Below are positions 21,332 through 31,422 of a stretch of 64,000 nucleotides of DNA, piece after piece. Position numbers and translations under genes: made by a program. Under the pieces are notes generated by a model. The model saw nothing but the letters and a program-made list of their open reading frames with translations, was not told the DNA's origin and did not search any database. This stretch comes from Aspidiotus rigidus (taxonomy: Eukaryota; Arthropoda; Insecta; Hemiptera; Diaspididae), in NCBI GenBank assembly GCA_035079385.1, contig JAVHKY010000015.1, forward strand, positions 1,426,001 to 1,490,000. Direction: 5' to 3'. Each line of letters opens with the position of its first letter. Positions within the stretch are counted from its first letter, which is position 1.

Positions 21332-22757
21332 ATCAGTACCAATCACCGTTGCCTATGGAGATGGTATTGGACCAGAAATCATGGAGGCTGTGCTGTCAAT
21401 ATTGCGCGAAGCGAAAGCAAAAATCACGACAAATATCGTCGAGGTAGGAGAATCTGTGTATAAAAAGGAATGGTCTCACGGGATTTCACCGGATGGCTGG
21501 GAGTCCATCAAAAAAACAAAAATATTACTCAAATCTCCGACAACAACGCCTCAAGGTAAAGGTCACAAGAGCTTGAACGTAGCATTGAGGAAGCATTTGG
21601 GACTGTATGCGAACATAAGACCGTGCATTTCTTACCATCCTGTCTTACCGAACAAATTCGATAAGTTCGATATTGTAGTAATACGGGAAAATGAAGAAGA
21701 CGTTTACTCCGGTATAGAATACAGACTTTCCAAAGACTCGTACGAAACCACCAAAATTATTACTCAGTCAGGTTCGGAGCATATATGCAGGTATGCTTTT
21801 GAATACGCGAAACAACACAACAGAAAGAAAGTTACTTGTCTCACCAAAGACAACATAATGAAAATGACCGATGGAACTTTCCACGCGGCATTTGAGTTCG
21901 TTGCGAAGGATTATCCTGATATAAAAGCGGAACATTTTATCGTCGACATAGGAATGGCTCGGGTCGCGACACAACCGGAAAGTTTTGATGTCATAGTGAC
22001 AGAGAATCTATACGGTGATATATTATCGGATATAGTGGCGCAAACATCAGGTTCTGTTGGGCTAGCTGGGAGCAGTAATATAGGTACTGAATACGCGATG
22101 TTTGAAGCCGTACACGGCTCTGCCCCCGATATCGCAGGAAGAAATATAGCTAATCCTTCTGGACTTCTGAATGCTGCAGTAAATATGCTAATTTATGTAG
22201 GTCAAACAGATACCGCGAAATCCATTTACGACGCGTGGCTCAAAACTTTGGAAGATGGAATTCATACTGCCGATTTGTATAAGGAGCAGACGAGTAAGAA
22301 GAAAGTTGGTACCAAAGAATTTGCAGAAGCTGTCGTACAGAATCTCGGGAAAAAACCAGCCGTATTATCGGAACTTACTATTGATAAAAATGCTCCAAAA
22401 ATGAAATTGGATGCGTTCCCGACTCGCAAACAGGAATACAAAGTGAAAAAGCTAGTCGGAAGTGATATAACCATTGTTTGGGACGATACTAATGATTTCG
22501 ACAGATTGGTAGGATTATTCTCGTCCAGCGAATTTGAGATTCAAACAATTTACTCGAAAGGCCTCGCCATTTGGCCGGGATCATTAAAATCTTCTAGCGA
22601 TCAAATGACCTGCAGATTTGTCGCTCGTAATAAAGAAAAGACGGTGGAAAACTGCGATATCAATCAATTGCTAATTAAATTGGATGAAAACCAATTCGAT
22701 GTGACGAAAATGAAGAAATTATATTTATACGATCAGAAAGAAGGTTACTTTACCTAA
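21332..22757 (+). CDS. icd-like: Isocitrate dehydrogenase, bacterial (Rickettsiales-like) type, main exon
   Basis: Oxidative decarboxylation of isocitrate to 2-oxoglutarate. With the two upstream exons the protein is 505 aa. Numbering on that protein: ITVAYGDGIGPEIMEAV (35-51), KSLNVALR substrate loop (110-117), RP (127-128), RENEEDVY (149-156), TKDN with the catalytic Lys (202-205), NLYGDILSD metal ligands (256-264), HGSAPDIAG (292-300). The Asp-Ile after HGSAP is the pattern of NAD-linked enzymes; NADP-linked ones usually have Lys-Tyr. Residues about 385-505 form the extra C-terminal domain known from Thermus and Rickettsia enzymes and absent from animal IDH1, IDH2 and IDH3. The 1,426-nt exon has no intron. 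The acceptor is CCTCTAG at 21325-21331; the first in-frame ATG inside the exon is 21381, but starting there would lose the conserved YGDGIGPE. AATAAA overlaps the stop. A host copy of bacterial origin is inferred. Confidence 0.85.
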
Positions 22758-22761
22758 TAAA
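22756..22761 (+). terminator. Poly(A) signal overlapping the stop codon
   Basis: AATAAA starts on the second base of the TAA stop; further AATAAA copies lie near 22807, 22843 and 22883. A eukaryotic 3' end argues against bacterial contamination. Confidence 0.5.
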
Positions 22762-23042
22762 AAAGCGATTGTAAATAAGGTGGGGCAGTTAATATTTACT
22801 CCGGTAATAAAAATGAGAAATATAGTCAATTAATCTAAAAAAAAATAAATTAGACAGAATTATCCTAATAATCTTTTTGAGGAAATAAATGATATAATTT
22901 GAAATTGTTATTCTTCAAAATCAATTAGAGATGAGATGATATAACTGTGGCTTCTCTCGTTGTCCTCGTCTAAAAATGGTATGACATATTTCCCAGCAAA
23001 TCATTATATGTATTTTTTTCCTTTTTAGATGAGCTATTCAAC

Positions 23043-23170
23043 TACACAGAAAGTTATTAGCTCGGGAAGAAATATTGGAGTTGGATGTATCTGTAATAGT
23101 ATGTGGACCGGGAAGAGTTCCGAGTGTTTCAGTAATGGATTCTGAGTTGTTGGAGAGGACAGAGAAGGCT
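23043..23170 (-). mobile_element. LINE-J C-terminal fragment, minus strand
   Basis: About 75-80% similar by eye to 11955-12080 ('gttattagctcg.gaagaa.tattgga' and 'gtaatggattctgag.tgtt'). On the minus strand it encodes LSNNSESITETL, matching the other C-termini. It sits head to head with the plus-strand RT fragment that follows, so the two are either separate insertions or one rearranged copy. Confidence 0.6.
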
Positions 23171-23174
23171 AATA

Positions 23175-23500
23175 ACATCGCTTTCCTTGTTAAACCAATT
23201 TTATATGCCGATGACATGAGCGTTCACTTGCAAAAAAATAAAGAACTTCCCGCGCACAGAATCCGACAAAATTCCATCTTGTCCATCCTTAACTGGCTAT
23301 CACACCGCGGTCCTCCTCCAAGTTCTTTATCGTGATTTCCGACAAAAGAAACAAGCTAATACCTTATTCTCTCCTCTCCTCCTCAACTTAATAACACAGT
23401 AAAAACGTTCGATCTCCGCTTACACTTCAAACTCTTCTGGCTACCGCGTATTAAGGAAATTAAAGCCAAAAGCCTCAGAGCTTTAAACTTCTTAACCCAA
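23175..23500 (+). mobile_element. LINE reverse-transcriptase fragment with intact YADD box
   Basis: Reads IAFLVKPILYADDMSVHLQ, then ...ILSILNWLSHRG, a frameshift near 23330, then KTFDLRLHFKLFWLPRIKEIKAKSLRALNFL. These are the catalytic box and the thumb-side LGLIFD...K..ALN region of a Jockey/I-type LINE, probably LINE-J. Truncated at both ends. Confidence 0.7.
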
Positions 23501-23704
23501 TTGGGAATTCATCCACAATTATATTGGATTTTAAATCGGTATCTCGTCTACATCGGATTCTATCTAGAAAATAACCGATTGGCACAAAATTACGTGCTTG
23601 TCTACTGTGAAATACGCCACTGCAGCTTAAGACACTCGCGTTTGTGCTTTGCACTAGCCTGCAGCGCAATTGAGAGTTTGCAAATCTGTTTGTTCTAGAA
23701 ACGC

Positions 23705-23960
23705 TTTCTCAAAATGGAGATTGCAAAGGGAAAGAGGAAGAAAGTCAGCTTCTTGAACAATGTAATCGCGGTTGACGGCGAAAAATTATTCAGCCTGGTT
23801 CTTGGATTAAAGAAGAGGAACAGGACTGAACAATAAGATGACAGCAAACCTGTTAGCCAATAGAGAAGCAGTACATTGATCAACAGAGTGAACCAATCAG
23901 GTGATACGGTTTTGTTACAGCCAATAGGATTCCACTGTGATACTCGCTTGTGTGTCGCAT
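23705..23960 (+). mobile_element. PLE1 3' fragment
   Basis: Encodes MEIAKGKRKKVSFLNNVIAVDGEKLFSLVL, matching the last residues of the PLE1 protein (MEIAKAKREKACLLNNVITFDSEKLFGLV, here split for reading). It is followed by the same CCAAT-rich non-coding end. Orientation is opposite to the full copy at 5.6-8.1 kb. Confidence 0.75.
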
Positions 23961-24370
23961 GTGCAGCACCGCCCGTCATCCATAATGGAGTAGGTGCGGG
24001 TTGCGTATGCATTTAATATTGTTTCCTCCAACACCGGAATCGACCCTTCCGGGTATAACTTCAGTGAAGGAGGAATCTCTTACGCGAACCCCCTCTTCTA
24101 CTCGGCAACTGCCAAGTTGCTTTGGCAACCGCCAAGCTGCAGTGCCCCCCTGGCACGCACAAAAAGAACAGCACTAGAGAACACTCACATCACAAAAACG
24201 ACACTATCACATCACATCAGGCGTAGTAAGTCGCTGTTGCGTGAATCTCACTGTATGGTGCTCGTTAGACATATTCGTATGAACAGTGAACGTACCGTAG
24301 TAAGTTCACCGGAATAGAGGACGCGGAGCAACCATATAAACGCGAGATTCTTTCAACAACTATAAAGGCC

Positions 24371-25073
24371 CTAACACTCTGGATGGTATCCTTCTTCCTC
24401 TTCTTCCTGCAGATCTGGATGTTGATGGTACACAGGTGTTGAGTAGGCCATAGCGTGGTTCTGCATTTGCCTATTCCATTCCTGGTCCATCTTCCTCTTC
24501 ATGATGGTGGCCGCAAATGCAGACACCTGGTTCCATGCTTCTTCGGAACCTAGCATGGTGGGTACCAGGCTACTCGGGTCGAGCGCTTCATCTACCCCGA
24601 TCTCTTGGAAGGACCGACTAAGCTCGTCCCGCTCACGCCTCCACGCCTCACACTCAAATAAGGTGTGTTGTGGTCCATCATCCCGCCCTTGGTTACAGTG
24701 CGAACACGTTGCCTGCTCAACTTTCCTTAACTTCTCGTGAAGGTACTTGTTGAAGCAGCCATGGCCGCTTAACACCTGCGTCAGGTGAAAGTTCAGCTGA
24801 CCATGGTGTCGGTTCATCCACTCATCAAGGTCGCGTATTAGCACACGGGTTGTCCATGTACCCAGCTCACTCTGGGCAATTCTAGCTTTCCACTTTACAA
24901 GCAAGGAGCGCCTGGCCTCCTGCTTGACCCGTAAAGCTTCTCGGTTGGTCGTCGGTATCTTCTTTGCTTCAAACACCACCGCTCTCTCCTCAGCAAGGAG
25001 CTCAATTGGTGGTGAACGTGCTAATACACAAAGAGCCTCCGTCGAGACAGTGCGGTAGGCACTACCACTGTGA
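24371..25073 (-). mobile_element. R1-like LINE, 3' end of ORF2 (5'-truncated, intact frame)
   Basis: Open from 25073 to a stop at 24371. It begins YHSGSAYRTVSTEALCVLAR and PPIELLAEER, then TTRVLIRDLDEWMNRHHGQLNFHLTQVLSGHGCFNKYL, then the C-x2-C-x11-H-x4-C knuckle (CSHCNQGRDDGPQHTLFEC), and ends in an acidic tail (EEEEEGYHPEC). This layout (AYRTVSTEAL, R-HG--N--LTQ-L-GHG-F, zinc knuckle) is the C-terminus of R1-clade ORF2. The frame is clean, so the insertion is young compared with LINE-J. It stops abruptly at 25073-25080 against the foldback repeat, a 5' truncation. It is not in 28S rDNA, the usual R1 target. Confidence 0.8.
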
Positions 25074-26356
25074 TACTATAAAAAACTCATGTTGAAGGAG
25101 GTCCACTTCACCGGCTCCCCCCTCCCTTTTCATAATCTTGAGTCCAAACTTGCCTCAAGGAATTAATTATGTTTTGTGCTTGCCCCCTTCCGAAGATATA
25201 CAAAAAAGTCTCTGGGGAGGGCTGGTAAAACGATAGCCCCCCTTTTTGGAATTTTTAATTTTTGGGAGGCAAAAGGAATTGTGCTCGATTTGTGCTGAAA
25301 TGTACCGCAAATTTTATATTTTGTGCTTCGTTCATTCTGAAGATACGAGTATTTAAAAAGTATCTTTGGGGACAAGTGAAATGACAGCTCCCATTTTTTC
25401 AAATTTGTAAGTTTTGGGGGCAAAATGAATTGTGCTCGATTTGTGCTGAATTGTGCCGTAAATTTTACGTTTTGTGCTTACCCCCTCCTCAAGATTTTCA
25501 AAGAAGTTTCTGTGGGCTGCAGAAACGAAAGCCTCCCTCCCCTTTTCTAAATCTTAAATTTGGAATGAGCTCTATGAATTATGCTCGATTTGTGCTTCAG
25601 ATACTATGTTTTGTGCTCCTCCCTACTCAAGATATCCACAAAAGTCTAAGAAGGTGAGCTTGTGAAACTGTAGAAAACTCCTTTTTCCGTTCCAAGTTTT
25701 GAATTATTATCCGGCTGAATGAATTGAACTCGACTTTTACTCTATTGTTCTGGAAATTTTTGACGTTTTGTATTTCCAGCCCTTCTCCACAATCGGGGAC
25801 AATCTTAATTACCCCCCTATTACATTAGGAATTTTTATCTGGCCTAATGAATTGTGCTAGATTTGTGCTGAATTGTGCTGCAAATACCATTACATTTTGT
25901 TCCCACCCCATTTCAATGATATCGACAAAAGTCTTGAGGTGAAATTATAAAACTGCAAAGACCCTCCTTTTTACAAATTTTGGACTTCTATCTATCAAAA
26001 TGAATTGTACTCCATTTGTCATCTATCCTAAAAAATTTGATTTCCAAAAAAGGGGGGGTGGGTGCTGATACATTACAAACGAGACCCCATTTCAAAGGAG
26101 GGGAGGGAGCACAAAACGTAAAATTTGCGGCACAATTCAGCACAAATTGAACACAATTCATTTTGCCCCCAAAAATTACAGATTTCAAAAAAAGGATGGG
26201 CTGCCATCTCACCAGCCTCCCTCCCCGAAACATTTTTCAAATATCTTCAGAATGAGGGAAGCACAAAACATAAAATCTGCGACCCAATTCAGCACAAATT
26301 GAACACAATTCATTTTACCGAAAAAAAAAAATTCAAATTTCAAAAAAGGGAGGGCG

Positions 26357-26395
26357 CACACTGGACGGAATTGCAATTGTAGCTGGACAAAAATC
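26357..26395 (+). repeat. Left terminal inverted repeat (RSS-like, 23-bp spacer)
   Basis: Heptamer CACACTG at 26357-26363 (V(D)J consensus CACAGTG, one change), 23-bp spacer at 26364-26386, nonamer ACAAAAATC at 26387-26395 (consensus ACAAAAACC, one change). Confidence 0.85.
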
Positions 26396-26439
26396 ATAAG
26401 TATTTTTTTTTCTCGTTGTAATGGCTTTCTGGAACCGTA

Positions 26440-26900
26440 AAAATTTTTTTTTCTGATATGAATACCAATTCAATTGCTACTTTCATGAAATTTAACGTAG
26501 AATTTGAAAAATGACATCAGACTTTACCGTTAAGCCTTTGGAAAGCTCTGAACCATCAAAATTTGCTCTTTTCCTTGCGTAATTATCAATCCAATTGATG
26601 CCTCAGTCAAATTCAACGTAGAATTTAAAAATGACATCAGATTTTACCGTTAGGCCTTTGAAATGCTCTAAACCATCGAAATTACATCTTTGAAAATGTT
26701 CTGAACCATAAAAATCACCTTTTTCTGGTATGAATACCAAACCAATTGCTACTTTCGTGAAATTCAACGTAGAATTTGAAAATGATATCAGATTTACCGT
26801 GAAGCCTTTGCAAAGCTCTGAACCATCAAAATTACTTTTCTTATATAAATACTAATCTGATTGCTACTTTGGTAAAATTCAACGCAAAATTGGAAACTCT
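26440..26900 (+). repeat. Tandem subrepeat inside the Transib-like element
   Basis: About four copies of a unit with 'attcaacgtagaatttgaaa', 'atgacatcagattttaccgt' and 'gcctttggaaagctctgaac', starting near 26459, 26590, 26735 and 26855. Spacing is 115-145 bp. Confidence 0.7.
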
Positions 26901-27425
26901 TGTCATATTTTACTAGTTATATTCCTAAAATGAAATATAAGCCTTTGTAAAGGTCTTTAAACTTGGTCAGCATAGATGGAATGTGCAATTAGACTTGTCA
27001 GCCATTAATCATCGTGAAAAGCGTTAGCTCGCAGAGCTCGATTTTGAATGGTGAATGAATTAAAGCAAGAAGTGGTTGAAGTGGAATTATTGAACTAGAT
27101 TGAAATACTTTAGTTCAGTTTGTAGTGCCATATTGAGAACATTGAAAATTTACCAATGTAAATGCTTTTAAAGATATGATCGAAGATAGGTATATGATCG
27201 TGATAACACAAATAACGATAATAGTAACAATAACATCAGATAAAACAAAATTTTTGGGAATACTATAGATACTCCTCTGCTTGAGACTTCAAAAAAAGAG
27301 TGCCTCTCTCTCTAAAATTTTCAAATATACTCTTTCTCCAATAATTAGTGTCCCTTTTCCAACTATTTTATTATCTTTCTAGAAAAACCATGCCTGTACT
27401 CTTTTTTGTCCTCACAACAGGTTTC

Positions 27426-27461
<36 letters not shown>

Positions 27462-28826
27462 CTTTCCTTTTCCTTCTCGAAATTTAATAATTAATCTGAT
27501 CACCCTGCACCAACTAGAGAACGGATTTTTGGTGCTGAAAATGTGAAATTTGGCTCCAGAAACCCAAACTACGGCATCATTCGGCATTTAAAAAATAGAG
27601 TGCGATATTGGAAAAAAAAAAACAACATCTGTATCCACAATGAACGACAATAAATGATTAAAAAAAAAAAAAAACTTATAACTCGAGATGGGAAGGACTT
27701 AAAAATGGGACGTAATATAGAAAAAAATTGCGTTCTTAACTTCTTTTTTTCTTCAAAATTGATGAATTTTGCTCATTCCAGCCGTTTTCCCCATTTTTGA
27801 TATTTACTCCATTTTTGGCATTGTTTGGCAAGATAAAATTTCCCTCCCAGACCTCCTGTCCACTAGTTTGTGCTCACAACTTATCAGCACTTAAATACTT
27901 AATGATGGTTTGTTTCTTATCTAAAGAATATATACTCCTCTCTCATTTATGTTTCAATGAGCATTGGATATAAAGGCCTGTAATGAAAGAAGAAACGCTT
28001 CAATAAAAAAACTGTTATGATAATTGAATTGTTCACTAAAAAATCGCATCTTAGATAGAATTAGTTATTCAAATCTAATTAGCCGTAATATTCTTCTTCA
28101 CAGAAAATAGAATTTGATCCTGATCTTTATATTGGACACCTATTATACAAAAATTCAACTTTGTAAGTATAACAGTTCTGTCTTTCGAGACAAATAATCC
28201 ATTTTACTTGAAAAGAAATCTGAAATGTCCGGAGTTCTAGACTAAAAAAAAAGTTTTCACGCCCTCCGGTAGGCTCAACAGTAAAATTATGAAACAGCTG
28301 TTTTAAGTCTGATGAACCTTGCGTTCCAATACATGGAAATGGACAAAATTGGACGCTGAACCGCATAGAATATTGTTCTTAAGGGAGCTAGCTTTTGATT
28401 CAATAAAGTCCCAGACCAATACTTTTTGATACTTTTTTTATCTGGTCCATTTTCGGTGGAACCACATTGGTAAAATTCAGAAATACTGTAGTATACTTTT
28501 AAGGGCCGTTAACAGAGCGTAGATCGCTCCAAATATTGCGATATTATTGATGAACAAGCTTGATACAGTGTGCTGAATGATGCATTTTCAGATTTCCATA
28601 GAAAAAAAAATACACCGTCTGTCGAACTATCAACTAAATAGTGTGTATTATTCGCTTAGTCGAGAGAAAAACTAAGTAGAAATAACTGCCTCGTTTATAC
28701 TGCTATGGTGATCGTCTCGCGCGCTATACATGAAAAATGCGTTTTGTTGTGTGATTGGTCATGCAATAGCTACTGAGCTGCTCGATTTGCCAGTTCAAGA
28801 CAGTGTTACCAAACTTTTGATTTTTC

Positions 28827-28865
28827 GATTTTTGTCCGGCTAGAATAGCAATTCCGTCCAGTGTG
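28827..28865 (-). repeat. Right terminal inverted repeat (RSS-like, 23-bp spacer)
   Basis: On the minus strand: CACACTG (28865-28859), 23-bp spacer (28858-28836), ACAAAAATC (28835-28827). Heptamer and nonamer are identical to the left end; three of 23 spacer bases differ. Confidence 0.85.
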
Positions 28866-30104
28866 GGGCGTTGATATTTTACAAACGGAACCTCATTCTA
28901 AAGGAGAAAGGAAGCACAAAACGTAAAATTCGTGGCACAATTCAGCGCAAATCGAGCACAATTTATTTTTCCGGATAAAAATCCGAAATTCAAAAACGGG
29001 CTGATATTTTACAATCTGAACCCCATTTTGGTGAAGAGGAGGAAGAATTTATTTTTCCGTAGACGGCTTGTCTGACAAAGTTTAAAAAGAAACGCAGGAA
29101 ATCTATACTATGGGACAACTTTAATTTTGATTGATAATTAAATTGAAAATTTGAGACTATCACCTATAAGTCAAAATTTTCCAATTTTCCCACAAATTGA
29201 AGGTCAATATTCTAAGATGGAATATATTCTGTAGTTTTTCTTTAAAAAATATATGTTACTTTTTGTCCGCTGTCTGGTAGAAAGGCAGAAATTTACTCAC
29301 CGTATTGGGGAAAAAATTTATTTTTTTCTCTTCCTTCTCTCTGTTTTCTGGTTTTTTTTTTTTTTGTAATGAAAGTCAAACCTAGAAAAATTCCGACCAT
29401 CAAGTCAAACGGCGTAAGGCTGGATGACTCGAAAAAATTTAAACTCCCAAACTAAAGAAGGGGACTTCAATTTTGAATTCAATCCTTAATGCGTTCATAA
29501 TCAAATTCTGCCCATAGAACAGGTTCTTTAAATTTCTTGTTGAACTTTGTCAAATTCCACTTACCTTGTTAGGATAGGTAAGTTTCCAACAGATTGAAAG
29601 TCAATATTCCTTCAGGCTCTTCACATACGTACATATAGGTTGATGGTCGAAAATATTCCAAGTCCCACAGAACAAAATTTGGAAGGGGGGGTATTGTTTT
29701 CACAGTGGCTCCACCGGATATTGTGAATATTTCAAGAAAGTGGGAAGCTCAAAATGTAAAATTTGGGCACTTCATCACAAATTGAGCACATTTCATTCAG
29801 CGAGACAAGAATGCAAAATTTGAGAAAGAAAGGGAGCTGTTGTTTGATGAAGGGTAGGATCTCCAGAATGAGAGAAGCACAAAACATAAAATTCGCCGCA
29901 CATTACAGTACAAATCGAGCACAATTCATTTTGCCCCCAAAAAATTAAAAATTTCAGAAAGGGGGCTATCGTTTCACGAGCCCCCAGAGACTTTTTGTAC
30001 ATCTTCGGAAGGGGGCAAGCACAAGACATAATTTTTGCAGCACAAATCGAGCACAATTCCTTCGAACTCAAGACTCTGAAATGGGGGGGCAGTGAAATGG
30101 ACCT

Positions 30105-30150
30105 TGTTGAAGGCCTTGTTCTTCTGTAGCGACACAACTGATGATGAGGT
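30105..30150 (+). mobile_element. PLE1 end fragment with hammerhead core box
   Basis: 'aaggccttgttcttc.gt.gcgacacaactgatgatg' matches the PLE1 end at 5676-5710 (minus strand). CTGATGA is at 30138-30144; the stem II that should follow is lost. Confidence 0.6.
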
Positions 30151-30440
30151 ATAAAAAAACTCCCGGGTTCTTTAACGGAGTTAAACGAGGAGGCCAGGAA
30201 AGTTATTTTATGGGGCACGTGGAATCTAAAAAATATACGACCTCCAAACTATATAACATTATGATAGGTATAGGAGAAGGACTTGGAAAGTTTTTGACCT
30301 CCAAGATGATAGGAGAGGGACTTGGAAAAATGTCAATTCGCAAACAATATATGATATGACCTCAAGGTTGCCGGCCAGACGGCCGATATTTTCCCCAAAA
30401 TACCCCTCCCCCTCCCCTCGATAAAACAAGTTCTCTATAA
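30150..30440 (+). repeat. Dispersed repeat family A, copy 3
   Basis: Starts 'aaaaaactcccgggttcttt' and 'aacggagttaaacgagg', then 'tggggcacgtggaatct', then three ~50-bp subrepeats of 'tatgatagg.ggagggacttggaaa'. Confidence 0.65.
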
Positions 30441-31073
30441 AAACCCCTTCCATCATGTTGTGGTAGAATGTTTGCATATTATGGTTCAGATTGAGAGATT
30501 ATAACTGGTGGAAATGTTGAACAGCGAGCACTATTACCTTGTATTGATTTTTACCATCTGATTTTTATTCAAATAAAGATAAACTACTGCATGACAATTA
30601 ACAAGGCGCAAAGGCAAATTAATGATCGAGTGGAAGTTTACTTCCCCGAGTCAGTCTTCAGTCAAGGTCGTTGGGCGTAGTCCTGTCACATAGAAAATGG
30701 TTCACAGACGTGAAAGTTATGCCTAGAGGTTGATGCAAAACCAATATTCTTCGTAAGGAAATATTATTCTACGTTTATAATCCTTTATAACTTCTACTCT
30801 ATTCGGCTTAGGTGAGGAATTGCTCATCGTGTGGAAGTGGTATTTTCAAATTGAATACATTACGCATGACTAACAATATTAATGCTGCGAAGCAGCAAAG
30901 ATCCACTTAATTATTAGTACAATGGAAAGTTTACTTTATCTACGACATGCGATTAATTTTTAACAGACTTATACCTAGTCATTTTTAATATCTCCCCGTA
31001 GCTCTTCATTTGTTTTAAATATTTAATTATAGGTAATACGGTTTACACAGAGTAATTGAGCACACCTCAATTA

Positions 31074-31090
31074 TTTATTTTTGCTTTATT
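31074..31090 (-). terminator. Poly(A) signals of the multicopper oxidase gene
   Basis: Two AATAAA hexamers on the minus strand (31079-31074 and 31090-31085), about 125-140 nt beyond the stop at 31214. Confidence 0.5.
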
Positions 31091-31213
31091 ACATATTACA
31101 AATAGAGTAAATAATAAAGCGTCATTTGGCTCGATTTTTTTACTTTTAATATCTACCTATTTTAACGCTAACTAGCTGAGCACACGTTTACGACAAAATA
31201 AGAGATTTTAAAT

Positions 31214-31422
31214 CTACATAAAATTATTATTATTATTATAATTTTCATTATTATCACCATAAATTTCGTAATTGTCTATATCGCTGATATCCGGTAAATA
31301 AATGCTACATCTCGGAAAATCCTTTGGTGGTTGTAAAAATTCCTCGTTCTCTCCAACTTTCAAGAATAAGAACATTCCTCCCATCATATGATTTTGAAAA
31401 TGACAATGCAACATCCAGTATC
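31214..31422 (-). CDS. Multicopper oxidase exon 11 (last copper motif, C-terminus)
   Basis: Encodes GYWMLHCHFQNHMMGGMFLFLKVGE, holding the His-Cys-His of the trinuclear/type 1 sites plus the axial Met, then PPKDFPRCSIYLPDISD and an Asn-rich tail (ENYNNNNNFM, from an ATT repeat). Acceptor TTGCAG at 31423-31428. Confidence 0.85.

Larger units (their letters stand above)
26357..28865. mobile_element. Transib-like DNA transposon, non-autonomous (2,509 bp)
   Basis: Inverted ends of 39 bp begin CACACTGGACGGAATTGC and differ at three internal positions. Each end has CACACTG, a 23-bp spacer and ACAAAAATC. The element is flanked by a 5-bp GC-rich direct repeat GGGCG (26352-26356 and 28866-28870). Removing the element restores a continuous family B unit (aaaaaagggagggcg|ttgatattttacaaac), comparable to 26044-26080 and 28994-29012. 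CAC termini and a 5-bp GC-rich duplication are the marks of the Transib superfamily, the relatives of RAG1. The interior holds no transposase frame, only tandem subrepeats (26440-26900) and homopolymer runs, for example T31 at 27431-27461. It is non-autonomous or has lost its gene. Confidence 0.8.
25080..30110. repeat. Foldback repeat family B: inverted arrays of a ~150-bp unit
   Basis: Unit core: 'aattgtgctcgatttgtgctgaattgtgcc' then 'gcaaattttacgttttgtgcttccccc' (read in pieces), repeated at about 25268, 25428, 25577, 25726 and 25850 (spacing 160, 149, 149, 124). From about 26040 the same unit appears reversed (to 26356), continues after the DNA transposon at 28866-29060 and again at 29700-30090. 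Outer ends also match in inverted order: 'ttgaaggaggtccacttcac' at 25092 against 'gtgaaatggacc.tgttgaag' at 30092. So the whole block is one palindromic structure about 5 kb long, later split by an insertion. No coding capacity. Confidence 0.7.

Noticed and set aside
21381..22757. Isocitrate dehydrogenase as plain bacterial contamination or an endosymbiont contig
   Set aside because: The frame lacks its own bacterial start and ribosome site, and the conserved N-terminus continues into a spliced micro-exon. A poly(A) signal follows, and both sides are animal repeats. An assembly chimera cannot be wholly excluded.
27363..27587. Minus-strand frame with poly-Lys inside the Transib-like element, considered as transposase
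   Set aside because: Too short, built on a T run, and no RAG1/Transib catalytic motifs; a transposase would need about 600 residues.
26357..28865. A 12/23 pair of recombination signals
   Set aside because: Both ends have a 23-bp spacer; no 12-bp spacer version is present.
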